NCBI RefSeq assembly: GCF_932526225.1
Contig: NC_064045.1
Location: 1,338,501-1,402,500 of the forward strand
Direction of reading: 5' to 3'
DNA length: 64,000 nucleotides
DNA from: Nematostella vectensis
Lineage: Eukaryota > Cnidaria > Anthozoa > Actiniaria > Edwardsiidae
The position numbers and the translations under genes were made by a program. Positions 9,926 to 20,787 of this stretch are shown piece after piece (within the stretch, counting starts at the first letter, position 1; each line of letters starts with the position of its first letter). Below the pieces are notes generated by a model, which worked only from the letters and a program-made list of their open reading frames with translations, did not search any database and was not told where the DNA came from.

Positions 9926-12706
9926 TTAATTCTGATTATTTAATAAATGCAATTTCAGTTGTTCTATGAAGGAATTGTAAGGTAAGGACTTAATGCAATT
10001 TGGTATTTTTTCCCAAAATCTAGAAGACATGGCTGTAAATTTAGTTAATCCATAATTGGTTTTGGAAGCTGGCCTAAAGAGATTGCCTTTGGAAGCATAT
10101 CTGGTATTATGTGAGTGAACTTGAGTGGCAGGCAGGATTAGATTACATAATGGCTTAGGCATAGTATCAGGAAAGTGTTGGAGCTTATAAACAAGAGATG
10201 ATATCCTTAGATTATGTATGTTATCAAGATTCAGGATCCTAAGCAGTTGGTAATAATTCGATGGACTTTCCCTTTGGGGAGCAAAGAAAATAGAGCGAAT
10301 GCATTTATTCTGCTTCGTTTTGATAGGGCGAAGCCGTGTTTGGCTTGCCGAGCCCCAGCTCATTATACCATAAGAAATATATGGGTAAATTAAATTATAG
10401 TATAGTTGTGTTAAAGTAGTCAGGGGAAGAAAATAACGTAACTTGGAAATGATTCCAAGATTTTTTGCGAGGCATTTATTAACATGATTTAGTTGTGAAT
10501 TCCATTTGAGATGTTCATCAATAAAGACACCTAAGTATTTTATGTTGTTAGTATTCTTTATACCATATGCTGTTAAGTCAATAGAAACACTTTTTCTGGG
10601 GGAGGTGACAGTGATATGATGAGTTTTCTTAAAATTAATGGACAACTTATTAGCGTTACAGTATTTGATGACATTGTCTAATTCACTATTAACAGTGGTT
10701 TCTAAATCTTTGGGGTTTTTTGAAGTATAAAATAGATTTGTATCATCTGCAAATATTCTAAATTTCAGTTTCTTAGAAGAGTTGGGGAGATCATTAATAT
10801 ATAAGAGGAATAATAAGGGACCAAGGGTAGATCCTTGAGGAACTCCGCAAGAGATTGGTAGCATAGATGATTCCGCATTGCCAATTTTGACAAACTGATG
10901 ACGATTAGAGAGATAACTAGAAAACCATTTTGCGGGGGTTCCCCTGACTCCATATTTGTACATTTTAGCTAATAAGATGTCGTGGTTAATAGTATCAAAT
11001 GCCTTTGAAAAATCTAAGAAAATAGCACATGTAGTCATACCTTGGTCAATAGAAGACTTGAGGGTCTCAACAGTTTCTAATATGGCATGTTCGGTTGAAT
11101 GGCCTTTCCGAAATCCAAATTGAAATTCAAATAAAATTTTATGTTTTTCAAGAAAAAAAATCAGCTGGTTGTAGATAAGCTTCTCAAGAATCTTGCTAAA
11201 TGAACAGATTATTGATATTGGTCTATAATTCCCTGGTTCAGTGGCATCCCCACTTTTATATATAGGAGTAACCCTTGAGATTTTGAAAATATCAGGGACT
11301 TCACCACTTGCTATAGATTCATTATAAATGGCAGTAAAGGGAGAGGCTAGGATGGATGCTGACAATTTTATAAATTTATTAGGAATAGTAATATATGATT
11401 TATTTTCATTAAGAGATGCAAAAAGTAAAAAAACCTGTGCTTCTGAAACTGGAGACATAACAAAAGAAGAAGTTGTAGATTGTTTAATATAGGATGTAGG
11501 AGATATGGATTTGTCATCTTTAATTTGGGAAGCTAGATTGGTTCCTACATTTGTAAAAAATTTGTTCAACTGATCAGCAATATCAGAAGGATTGGTAAAC
11601 GACCTATTTCCTGAAGTAATGCGACTAGGAGCACTTTGCCCCTTTGTTTTCCTTTGTATCAGCTTGCCGATTAATTTCCAGGTAGCTTTGAGGTTGTTTT
11701 TACAGCTAATAAATTGAGAATGGAAATATTCCTTTTTACTTTTGTTGAGAAGATGTGATAAAGTATTAGAATATTGCTTGTATGCTATTACTTTTTCTTG
11801 GTTTTTGCTAAAAAAGTGACTTCGGTACATTTTTTGCTTGTGCTTTATTGATTTTAAGATGCCATTGGTAATCCATGGTTTACTAAGTTGTCTTTTTTTT
11901 GCACGAGAGGCAATTTTCATTGGTGCATGTTTATCGATAACAGAATGGATGGCATGAATTGTGTCTTCAGTTTTTTCATTTAATGTTTTAGTTGATTGGT
12001 GAAGGGAATTCCAATCAAGCTGGTTCATATCATACAAGAAATTTTCACTATTAAATTTAGAAAAATCTCTAAAACTTTGCTGTTCACAAGTTTTCTTGAG
12101 ATGGGACTTAAAGGTGCAGAAAATGGGCAGATGGTCAGAGATATCAACTGTGAGAATACCAGGAGTGACATGGGAAATGGGACAATTAGTGTAGATATGA
12201 TCAATCAGTGTGGCAGTGTGACTGGTTATACGAGTAGGCTTAGTTATAATTGGCATTAAGCCATTAGAGAAAAGCATATCGAGGTATTCATCAGTCTGGA
12301 AATGGGAATTAGCTTTCAAAAAATCTATATTTATATCGCCACACAGGAATAAGTCAACTTTGTTTGGGTCAATAGATTTGATTATGTTATCTAACTGAAT
12401 TGTAAATTCATTAAGATTATCTGTGGGATGTCTATAAATACAACCTACAATAATATTTTTCTTATTTTTCCCATTTTCAATCTCACACCAAGTTGATTCA
12501 ACTAAATCCATGTCAAGTTTTATATCTTCACGGGGTATAGCATTTAAAGAATTGTTAATATATAAGGCAGAGCCACCAGCATTGGTTTTAGAGTCATTGT
12601 GAAAAAAATTGTAATTTTTAAAATTTATGTTCTTAACAGAATAATCATTTAGTTTAGTCTCAGTGACAGCAATAATTTGAGGCTTGGAATCAATTAAATA
12701 TAAAAT
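9926..12706 (-). CDS. Retrotransposon ORF2: AP endonuclease plus reverse transcriptase (N-terminus missing)
   Basis: The frame is open from 12706, just inside the truncation, to a stop at 9926-9928. The first ATG is at 12511, but homology begins upstream, so that ATG is not the native start. Numbering from it, the endonuclease shows the catalytic glutamate motif TETKL upstream of the Met (about -50), GDIN at 58-61, a TLIDHIYTN stretch near 101 and SDH at 125-127. Its first asparagine motif is lost by truncation. The polymerase shows YRPIS near 429, LDFSKAFDT near 502, GVPQGSTLGP near 558 and FADD (catalytic aspartates) near 585. A C-terminal region with HNTRYA and a WEKIP stretch follows. The enzyme would nick target DNA and prime reverse transcription there. 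There is no internal stop or frameshift. Without the first endonuclease motif, this copy is unlikely to mobilise itself. Confidence 0.92.
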   Translation of the reverse strand: MLYLIDSKPQIIAVTETKLNDYSVKNINFKNYNFFHNDSKTNAGGSALYINNSLNAIPREDIKLDMDLVESTWCEIENGKNKKNIIVGCIYRHPTDNLNEFTIQLDNIIKSIDPNKVDLFLCGDINIDFLKANSHFQTDEYLDMLFSNGLMPIITKPTRITSHTATLIDHIYTNCPISHVTPGILTVDISDHLPIFCTFKSHLKKTCEQQSFRDFSKFNSENFLYDMNQLDWNSLHQSTKTLNEKTEDTIHAIHSVIDKHAPMKIASRAKKRQLSKPWITNGILKSIKHKQKMYRSHFFSKNQEKVIAYKQYSNTLSHLLNKSKKEYFHSQFISCKNNLKATWKLIGKLIQRKTKGQSAPSRITSGNRSFTNPSDIADQLNKFFTNVGTNLASQIKDDKSISPTSYIKQSTTSSFVMSPVSEAQVFLLFASLNENKSYITIPNKFIKLSASILASPFTAIYNESIASGEVPDIFKISRVTPIYKSGDATEPGNYRPISIICSFSKILEKLIYNQLIFFLEKHKILFEFQFGFRKGHSTEHAILETVETLKSSIDQGMTTCAIFLDFSKAFDTINHDILLAKMYKYGVRGTPAKWFSSYLSNRHQFVKIGNAESSMLPISCGVPQGSTLGPLLFLLYINDLPNSSKKLKFRIFADDTNLFYTSKNPKDLETTVNSELDNVIKYCNANKLSINFKKTHHITVTSPRKSVSIDLTAYGIKNTNNIKYLGVFIDEHLKWNSQLNHVNKCLAKNLGIISKLRYFLPLTTLTQLYYNLIYPYISYGIMSWGSASQTRLRPIKTKQNKCIRSIFFAPQRESPSNYYQLLRILNLDNIHNLRISSLVYKLQHFPDTMPKPLCNLILPATQVHSHNTRYASKGNLFRPASKTNYGLTKFTAMSSRFWEKIPNCIKSLPYNSFIEQLKLHLLNNQN

Positions 12707-12709
12707 TTA

Positions 12710-12729
12710 TTTTTTTTTTTTTTTTTTTT
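12710..12729. repeat. T20 run at the 5' junction of the retrotransposon
   Basis: An uninterrupted run of 20 T (A20 on the element strand) sits between the truncated frame and the right target duplication. It is absent from the empty-site monomers at 20.17 and 27.60 kb, so it came with the insertion. It is not a normal 3' tail because the element's 3' end is at the other side. Confidence 0.8.
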
Positions 12730-12732
12730 GAC
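12729..12732. repeat. Target-site duplication TGAC, right copy
   Basis: Second copy of the TGAC seen at 9577-9580. It is followed by TAGTCCTGGTGCAGG, the normal continuation of the monomer. Confidence 0.75.
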
Positions 12733-15700
12733 TAGTCCTGGTGCAGGTGCCAATGGCCAGATTAGAAGAATTCTGGGCTCTTGTCAAAGTCGTATTCGTT
12801 TTTTATTTTTCGGTGTATTGAATAGTCCACATAGTGTTCTTTGTTGAAGGGAAGTCTCAAAACTTCTGGGTTGGACCGCATATGGTACTTCTAAGAGCCT
12901 CTCGAGAGAACAAGCCTTATCTAGATTTTTTTGGTCCGTCCTGTCACGCCCAGGGCATGCACAAACACGTGTGGGCCTCACCCCCAATCACTTTTGTAAT
13001 GGTCCCTCCTCCTTATCACAAGTCTGCTACTCATAACATTATGTGGTGTCATGGAGTAATGTACTCTTACATGAGAGAGAAAGCGTCTTTTGTTTTAATT
13101 TTATATTGAAACCTGAGTCAACAGGTGTAAAGTGTATTAACACTAGCTTTACACCTGTAAAATATCAGCAACTATCTGTGATAGAAGTGGCTTACGTAAA
13201 GACAGCTTGGCTTGCTTGAATCTCTGCCTTGTATTTGGATAGAACTAGTTCTTTGATCTCGAACGGGTAAAGGGGCCCATGCAGGTTATTTTTTTTTCAC
13301 GATATACACCTTATAATTATAATTGATGTCCATCGCAATCCCTGCTTCCTAAAGCTAGAGCCTAGTAGACCACTGGAGTCCAATGGACTCCGAGAAATTT
13401 AAAAATTCATACTGCTAGTTTTGCCGCTGTTAATTTAACATATCCCATTGTCTGGTCTTGCAAATAAATAATAAGAGATACTTTATACATTTCAATATAT
13501 ACAGAAATACTTTGTATATTAATATAATATAAGAGTCTCCAGAGGGACTTTGAAGGCTGTTCCAAAAATGTGCTTATTATACATGTACGACCTACTTTGG
13601 GTTTAGAAGTTTGTGAGAAGTCATTGAATATCTTATTCGGTTTTGATTCTCTGGTGTACTGACTAGTCCTGGTGCAGGTGCCAATGGCCAGATTAGAAGA
13701 GTTCTGGGCTCTTGTCAAAGTCGTATTAGTTTTTTATTTTTCGGTGTATTGAATAGTCCACATGGTGTTCTTTGTTGAAGGGAAGTCTCAAAACTTCTGG
13801 GTTGGACCGCATATGGTACTTCTAAGAGCCTCTCGAGAGAACCAGCCTTATCTAGATTTTTTTGGTCCGTCCTGTCACGCCCAGGGCATGCACAAACACG
13901 TGTGGGCCGCACCCACCATCACTTTTGTAATGGTCCCTCTTCCTTATCACAAGTCTGGTACTCTTAACATTATGTGGTGTCATGGAGTAATGTACTCTTA
14001 CATGAGAGAGAAAGCGTCTTTTGTTTTAATTTTATATTGAAACCTGGGTCAACAGGTGTAAAGTGTATTAACACTAGCTTTACACCTATAAAATATCAAC
14101 AACTATCTGTGATAGAAGTGGCTGGCGTAATGACAGCTTGGCTTGCTTGAATCTGCCTTGTATTTGGCTAGAACTAGTTCTTTGATCTCGAACGGGTAAA
14201 GGGGCCCATGCAGGTTTTTTTTTTTTTTCACGCTATACACCTTATAATTATAATTGATGTCCATCGCAATCCCTGCTTCCTGAAGTTAGAGCCTAGGGCA
14301 CCACTGGAGTCCAATGGACTCCGGGAAAGTTAAAAATTCATACTGCTAGTTTTGCCGCTGTTAATTTAACATATACCATTGTCTGGTCTTGCAAATAAAT
14401 AATAAGAGATACTTTATACATTTCAATATATACAGAAATACTTTGTATATTAATATAATATAAGAGTCTCCAGAGGGACTTTGAAGGCTGTTCCAAAAAT
14501 GTGCTTATTATACATGTACGACCTACTTTGGGTTTAGAAGTTTGTGAGAAGTCATTGAATATCTTATTCGGTTTTGATTCTCTGGTGTACTGACTAGTCC
14601 TGGTGCAGGTGCTAATGGCCAGATTAGAAGAGTTCTGGGCTCTTGTCAAAGTCGTATTCGTTTTTTTTTTTCGGTGTTTTTAATAGTCCACATGGTGTTC
14701 TTTGTTGAAGGGAAGTCTCAAAACTTCTGGGTTGGACCGCATGTGGTACTTCTAAGAGCCTCTCGAGAGAACAAGCCTTATCTAGATTTTTTGGTCCGTC
14801 CTGTCACGCCCAGGGCATGCACAAACACGTGTGGGCCGCACCCACCATCACTTTTGTAATGGTCCTTCTTCCTTATCACAAGTCTGCTACTCATAACATT
14901 ATGTGGTGTCATGGAGTAATGTACTCTTACATGAGAGAGAAAGCGTCTTTTGTTTTAATTTTATATTGAAACCTGAGTCAACAGGTGTAAAGTGTATTAA
15001 CACTAGCTTTACACCTGTAAAATATCAGCAACTATCTGTGATAGAAGTGGCTTACGTAAAGACAGCTTGGCTTGCTTGAATCTCTGCCTTGTATTTGGAT
15101 AGAACTAGTTCTTTGATCTCGAACGGGTAAAGGGGCCCATGCAGGTTATTTTTTTTTCACGATATACACCTTATAATTATAATTGATGTCCATCGCAATC
15201 CCTGCTTCCTAAAGCTAGAGCCTAGTAGACCACTGGAGTCCAATGGACTCCGAGAAATTTAAAAATTCATACTGCTAGTTTTGCCGCTGTTAATTTAACA
15301 TATCCCATTGTCTGGTCTTGCAAATAAATAATAAGAGATACTTTATACATTTCAATATATACAGAAATACTTTGTATATTAATATAATATAAGAGTCTCC
15401 AGAGGGACTTTGAAGGCTGTTCCAAAAATGTGCTTATTATACATGTACGACCTACTTTGGGTTTAGAAGTTTGTGAGAAGTCATTGAATATCTTATTCGG
15501 TTTTGATTCTCTGGTGTACTGACTAGTCCTGGTGCAGGTGCCAATGGCCAGATTAGAAGAGTTCTGGGCTCTTGTCAAAGTCGTATTAGTTTTTTATTTT
15601 TCGGTGTATTGAATAGTCCACATGGTGTTCTTTGTTGAAGGGAAGTCTCAAAACTTCTGGGTTGGACCGCATATGGTACTTCTAAGAGCCTCTCGAGAGA

Positions 15701-17262
15701 ACCAGCCTTATCTAGATTTTTTTGGTCCGTCCTGTCACGCCCAGGGCATGCACAAACACGTGTGGGCCGCACCCACCATCACTTTTGTAATGGTCCCTCT
15801 TCCTTATCACAAGTCTGGTACTCTTAACATTATGTGGTGTCATGGAGTAATGTACTCTTACATGAGAGAGAAAGCGTCTTTTGTTTTAATTTTATATTGA
15901 AACCTGTGTCAACAGGTGTAAAGTGTATTAACACTAGCTTTACACCTATAAAATATCAACAACTATCTGTGATAGAAGTGGCTGGCGTAATGACAGCTTG
16001 GCTTGCTTGAATCTGCCTTGTATTTGGCTAGAACTAGTTCTTTGATCTCGAACGGGTAAAGGGGCCCATGCAGGGTTTTTTTTTTTTCACGCTATACACC
16101 TTATAATTATAATTGATGTCCATCGCAATCCCTGCTTCCTGAAGTTAGAGCCTAGGGCACCACTGGAGTCCAATGGACTCCGGGAAAGTTAAAAATTCAT
16201 ACTGCTAGTTTTGCCGCTGTTAATTTAACATATACCATTGTCTGGTCTTGCAAATAAATAATAAGAGATACTTTATACATTTCAATATATACAGAAATAC
16301 TTTGTATATTAATATAATATAAGAGTCTCCAGAGGGACTTTGAAGGCTGTTCCAAAAATGTGCTTATTATACATGTACGACCTACTTTGGGTTTAGAAGT
16401 TTGTGAGAAGTCATTGAATATCTTATTCGGTTTTGATTCTCTGGTGTACTGACTAGTCCTGGTGCAGGTGCAAATGGCCAGATTAGAAGAGTTCTGGGCT
16501 CTTGTCAAAGTCGTATTCGTTTTTTTTTTTCGGTGTATTGAATAGTCCACATGGTGTTTTTTGTTGAAGGGAAGTCTCAAATCTTCTGGGTTGGACCGCA
16601 TATGGTACTTCTAAGAGCCTCTCGAGAGAACAAGCCTTATCTAGATTTTTTTGGTCCGTCCTGTCACGCCCAGGGCATGCACAAACACGTATGGGCCTCA
16701 CCCCCCATCACTTTTGTAATGGTCCCTCTTCCTTATCACAAGTCTGCTACTCATAACATTATGTGGTGTCATGGAGTAATGTACTCTTACATGAGAGAGA
16801 AAGCGTCTTTTGTTTTAATTTTATATTGAAACCTGAGTCAACAGGTGTAAAGTGTATTAACACTAGCTTTACACCTGTAAAATATCAGCAACTATCTGTG
16901 ATAGAAGTGGCTGGCGTAAAGACAGCTTGGCTTGCTTGAATCTCTGCCTTGTATTTGGATAGAACTAGTTCTTTGATCTCGAACGGGTAAAGGGGCCCAT
17001 GCAGGCTATTTTTTTCACGATATACACCTTATAATTATAATTGATGTCCACCGCAATCCCTGCTTCCTAAAGTTAGAGCCTAGTGCACCAATGGGGTCCA
17101 ATGGACACCGAGAAATTTAAAAATGCATACTGCTAGTTTTGCCGCTGTTAATTTAACATATACCATTGTCTGGTCTTGCAAATAAATAATAAGAGATACT
17201 TTATACATTTCAATATATACAGAAATACTTTATATATTAATATAATATAAGAGTCTCCAGAG

Positions 17263-20200
17263 GGACTTTGAAGGCTGTTCCAAAAATGTGCTTATTATAC
17301 ATGTACGACCTACTTTGGGTTTAGAAGTTTGTGAGAAGTCATTGAATATCTTATTCGGTTTTGATTTATCTGGTGTACTGACTAGTCCTGGTGCAGGTGC
17401 CAATGGCCAGATTAGAAGAGTTCTGGGCTCTTGTCAAAGTCGTATTCGTTTTTTATTTTTCGGTGTATTGAATAGTCCACATGGTGTTCTTTGTTAAAGG
17501 GAAGTCTCAAAACTTCTGGGTTGGACCGCATATGGTACTTCTAAGAGCCTCTCGAGAGAACCAGCCTTATCTAGATTTTTTTGGTCCGTCCTGTCACGCC
17601 CAGGGCATGCACAAACACGTGTGGGCCGCACCCACCATCACTTTTGTAATGTTCCCTCTTCCTTATCACAAGTCTGGTACTCTTAACATTATGTGGTGTC
17701 ATGGAGTAATGTACTCTTACATGAGAGAGAAAGCGTCTTTTGTTTTAATTTTATATTGAAACCTGTGTCAACAGGTGTAAAGTGTATTAACACTAGCTTT
17801 ACACCTATAAAATATCAACGACTATCTGTGATAGAAGTGGCTGGCGTAATGACAGATTGGCTTGCTTGAATCTGCCTTGTATTTGGCTAGAACTAGTTCT
17901 TTGATCTCGAACGGGTAAAGGGGCCCATGCAGGTTATTTTTTTTCACGATATACACCTTATAATTATAATTGATGTCCATCGCAATCCCTGCTTCCTAAA
18001 GTTAGAGCCTAGTGCACCACTGGAGTCCAATGGACTCCGAGAAATTTAAAAATGCATACTGCTAGTTTTGCCGCTGTTAATTTATCATATACCATTGTCT
18101 GGTCTCGCAAATAAATAATAAGAGATACATTATATATTTCAATATATACAGAAATACTTTATATATTAATATAATATAAGAGTCTCCAGAGGGACTTTGA
18201 AGGCTGTTCCAAAACTGTGCTTATTATACATGTACGACCTACTTTGGGTTTAGAAGTATGTGAGAAGTCATTGAATATCTTATTCGGTTTTGATTCTCTG
18301 GTTACTGACAAGTCCTGGTGCAGGTGCTAATGGCCAGATTAGAAGAGTTCTGGGCTCTTGTCAAAGTCGTATTCGTTTTTTTTTTTTTCGGTGTTTTGAA
18401 TAGTCCACATGGTGTTCTTTGTTGAAGGGAAGTCTCAAAACTTCTGGGTTGGACCGCATGTGGTACTTCTAAGAGCCTCTCGAGAGAACAAGCCTTATCT
18501 AGATTTTTTTGGTCCGTCCTGTCACGCCCAGGGCATGCACAAACACGTGTGGGCACCGACCCCTATCACTTTTGTAATGGTCCTTCTTCCCTATCACAAG
18601 TCTGCTACTCATAACATTATGTGGTGTCATAGAGTAATGTACTCTAACATGAGAGAGAAAGCATCTTTTGTTTTCATTTTATATTGAAACCTGTGTCAAC
18701 AGGTGTAAAGTGTATTAACACTAGCTTTACACCTGTAAAATATCAGCAACTATCTGTGATAGAAGTGGCTGGCGTAATGACAGCTTGGCTTGCTTGAATC
18801 TCTGCCTTGTATTTGGCTAGAACTAGTTCTTTGATCTCGAACGGGTAAAGGGGCCCATGCAGGTTATTTTTTTTCACGATATACACCTTATAATTATAAT
18901 TGATGTCCATCGCAATCCCTGCTTCCTAAAGTTAGAGCCTAGTGCACCACTGGAGTCCAATGGACTCCGTGAAATTTAAAAATGCATACCGCTAGTTTTG
19001 CAGCTGTTAATTTATCATATACCATTGTCTGGTCTCGCAAATAAATAATAAGAGATACATTATATATTTCAATATATACAGAAATACTTTATATGTTAAT
19101 ATAATATAAGAGTCTCCAGAGGGACTTTGAAGGCTGTTCCAAAACTGTGCTTATTATACATGTACGACCTACTTTGGGTTTAGAAGTTTGTGAGAAGTCA
19201 TTGAATATCTTATTCGGTTTTGATTCTCTGGTTACTGACAAGTCCTGGTGCAGGTGCCAATGGCCAGATTAGAAGAATTCTGGGCTCTTGTCAAAGTCGT
19301 ATTCGTTTTTTATTTTTCGGTGTATTGAATAGTCCACATAGTGTTCTTTGTTGAAGGGAAGTCTAAAAACTTCTGGGTTGGACCGCATATGGTACTTTTA
19401 AGAGCCTCTCGAGAGAACAAGCCTTATCTAGATTTTTTTGGTCCGTCCTGTCACGCCCTGGGCATGCACAAACACGTGAGGGCACCAACCCCCATCACTT
19501 TTGTAATGGTCCTTCTTCCTTATCACAAGTCTGCTACTCATAACATTATGTGGTGTCATGGAGTAATGTACTCTTACATGAGAGAGAAAGCGTCTTTTGT
19601 TTTAATTTTATATTGAAACCTGAGTCAACAGGTGTAAAGTGTATTAACACTAGCTTTACACCTGTAAAATATCAGCAACTATCTGTGATAGAAGTGGCTG
19701 GCGTAAAGACAGCTTGGCTTGCTTGAATCTCTGCCTTGTATTTGGATAGAACTAGTTCTTTGATCTCGAACGGGTAAAGGGGCCCATGCAGGTTATTTTT
19801 TTTCACGATATACACCTTATAATTATAATTGATGTCCATCGCAATCCCTGCTTCCTAAAGTTAGAGCCTAGTGCACCACTGGAGTCCAATGGACTCCGAG
19901 AAATTTAAAAATTCATACTGCTAGTTTTGCCGCTGTTAATTTAACATATACCATTGTCTGGTCTTGCAAATAAATAATAAGAGATACTTTATACATTTCA
20001 ATATATACAGAAATACTTTATATATTAATATAATATAAGAGTCTCCAGAGGGACTTTGAAGGCTGTTCCAAAACTGTGCTTATTATACATGTACGACCTA
20101 CTTTGGGTTTAGAAGTTTGTGAGAAGTCATTGAATATCTTATTCGGTTTTGATTCTCTGGTGTACTGACTAGTCCTGGTGCAGGTGCCAATGGCCAGATT

Positions 20201-20787
20201 AGAAGAATTCTGGGCTCTTGTCAAAGTCGTATTCGTTTTTTATTTTTCGGTGTATTGAATAGTCCACATAGTGTTCTTTGTTGAAGGGAAGTCTCAAAAC
20301 TTCTGGGTTGGACCGCATATGGTACTTCTAAGAGCCTCTCGAGAGAACAAGCCTTATCTAGATTTTTTTGGTCAGTCCTGTCACGCCCAGGGCATGCACA
20401 AACACGTGTGGGCCTCACCCCCCATCACTTTTGTAATGGTCCCTCCTCCTTATCACAAGTCTGCTACTCATAACATTATGTGGTGTCATGGAGTAATGTA
20501 CTCTTACATGAGAGAGAAAGCGTCTTTTGTTTTAATTTTATATTGAAACCTGAGTCAACAGGTGTAAAGTGTATTAACACTAGCTTTACACCTGTAAAAT
20601 ATCAGCAACTATCTGTGATAGAAGTGGCTTACGTAAAGACAGCTTGGCTTGCTTGAATCTCTGCCTTGTATTTGGATAGAACTAGTTCTTTGATCTCGAA
20701 CGGGTAAAGGGGCCCATGCAGGTTATTTTTTTTTCACGATATACACCTTATAATTATAATTGATGTCCATCGCAATCCCTGCTTCCT
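17263..20787 (+). repeat. Higher-order block B, copy of 6675-9580 plus 12733-13350 without the retrotransposon
   Basis: Contains the same ordered set of rare monomer variants as block A and reads straight through the insertion point (GTACTGACTAGTCC at 20162-20175), so it is the empty allele of the retrotransposon site. The left and right limits are where diagnostic variants stop agreeing, judged by eye. Confidence 0.7.

Larger units (their letters stand above)
9581..12728 (-). mobile_element. L2/CR1-like non-LTR retrotransposon, 5'-truncated
   Basis: A 3148-bp insertion on the minus strand within a satellite monomer. The 3' end (left) is a TGAA tetranucleotide tail (seen on the plus strand as repeated ATTC). 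Next come a 3' UTR with an 11-bp hairpin and an ATT microsatellite, then a single long frame coding for endonuclease plus reverse transcriptase. The 5' end (right) is truncated inside the endonuclease and joins the target through a run of 20 T (plus strand). Short tandem tails and 5' truncation are typical of target-primed reverse transcription. Because the frame is uninterrupted and corresponding monomers lack the insert, it is a young insertion. Clade assignment (L2, CR1, Rex1 or Crack) is uncertain. Confidence 0.92.

Noticed and set aside
11996-12259. Plus-strand frame of 87 codons and minus-strand frame of 62 codons (10765-10953) inside the retrotransposon
   Set aside because: Both are shadows of the long reverse transcriptase frame, which has all the expected motifs.
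13407-13912. Recurrent minus-strand frames of 65, 68 and 103 codons
   Set aside because: They overlap the plus-strand frame in antisense. Their ends shift with T-run lengths and no domain is recognisable. Treated as satellite by-products.
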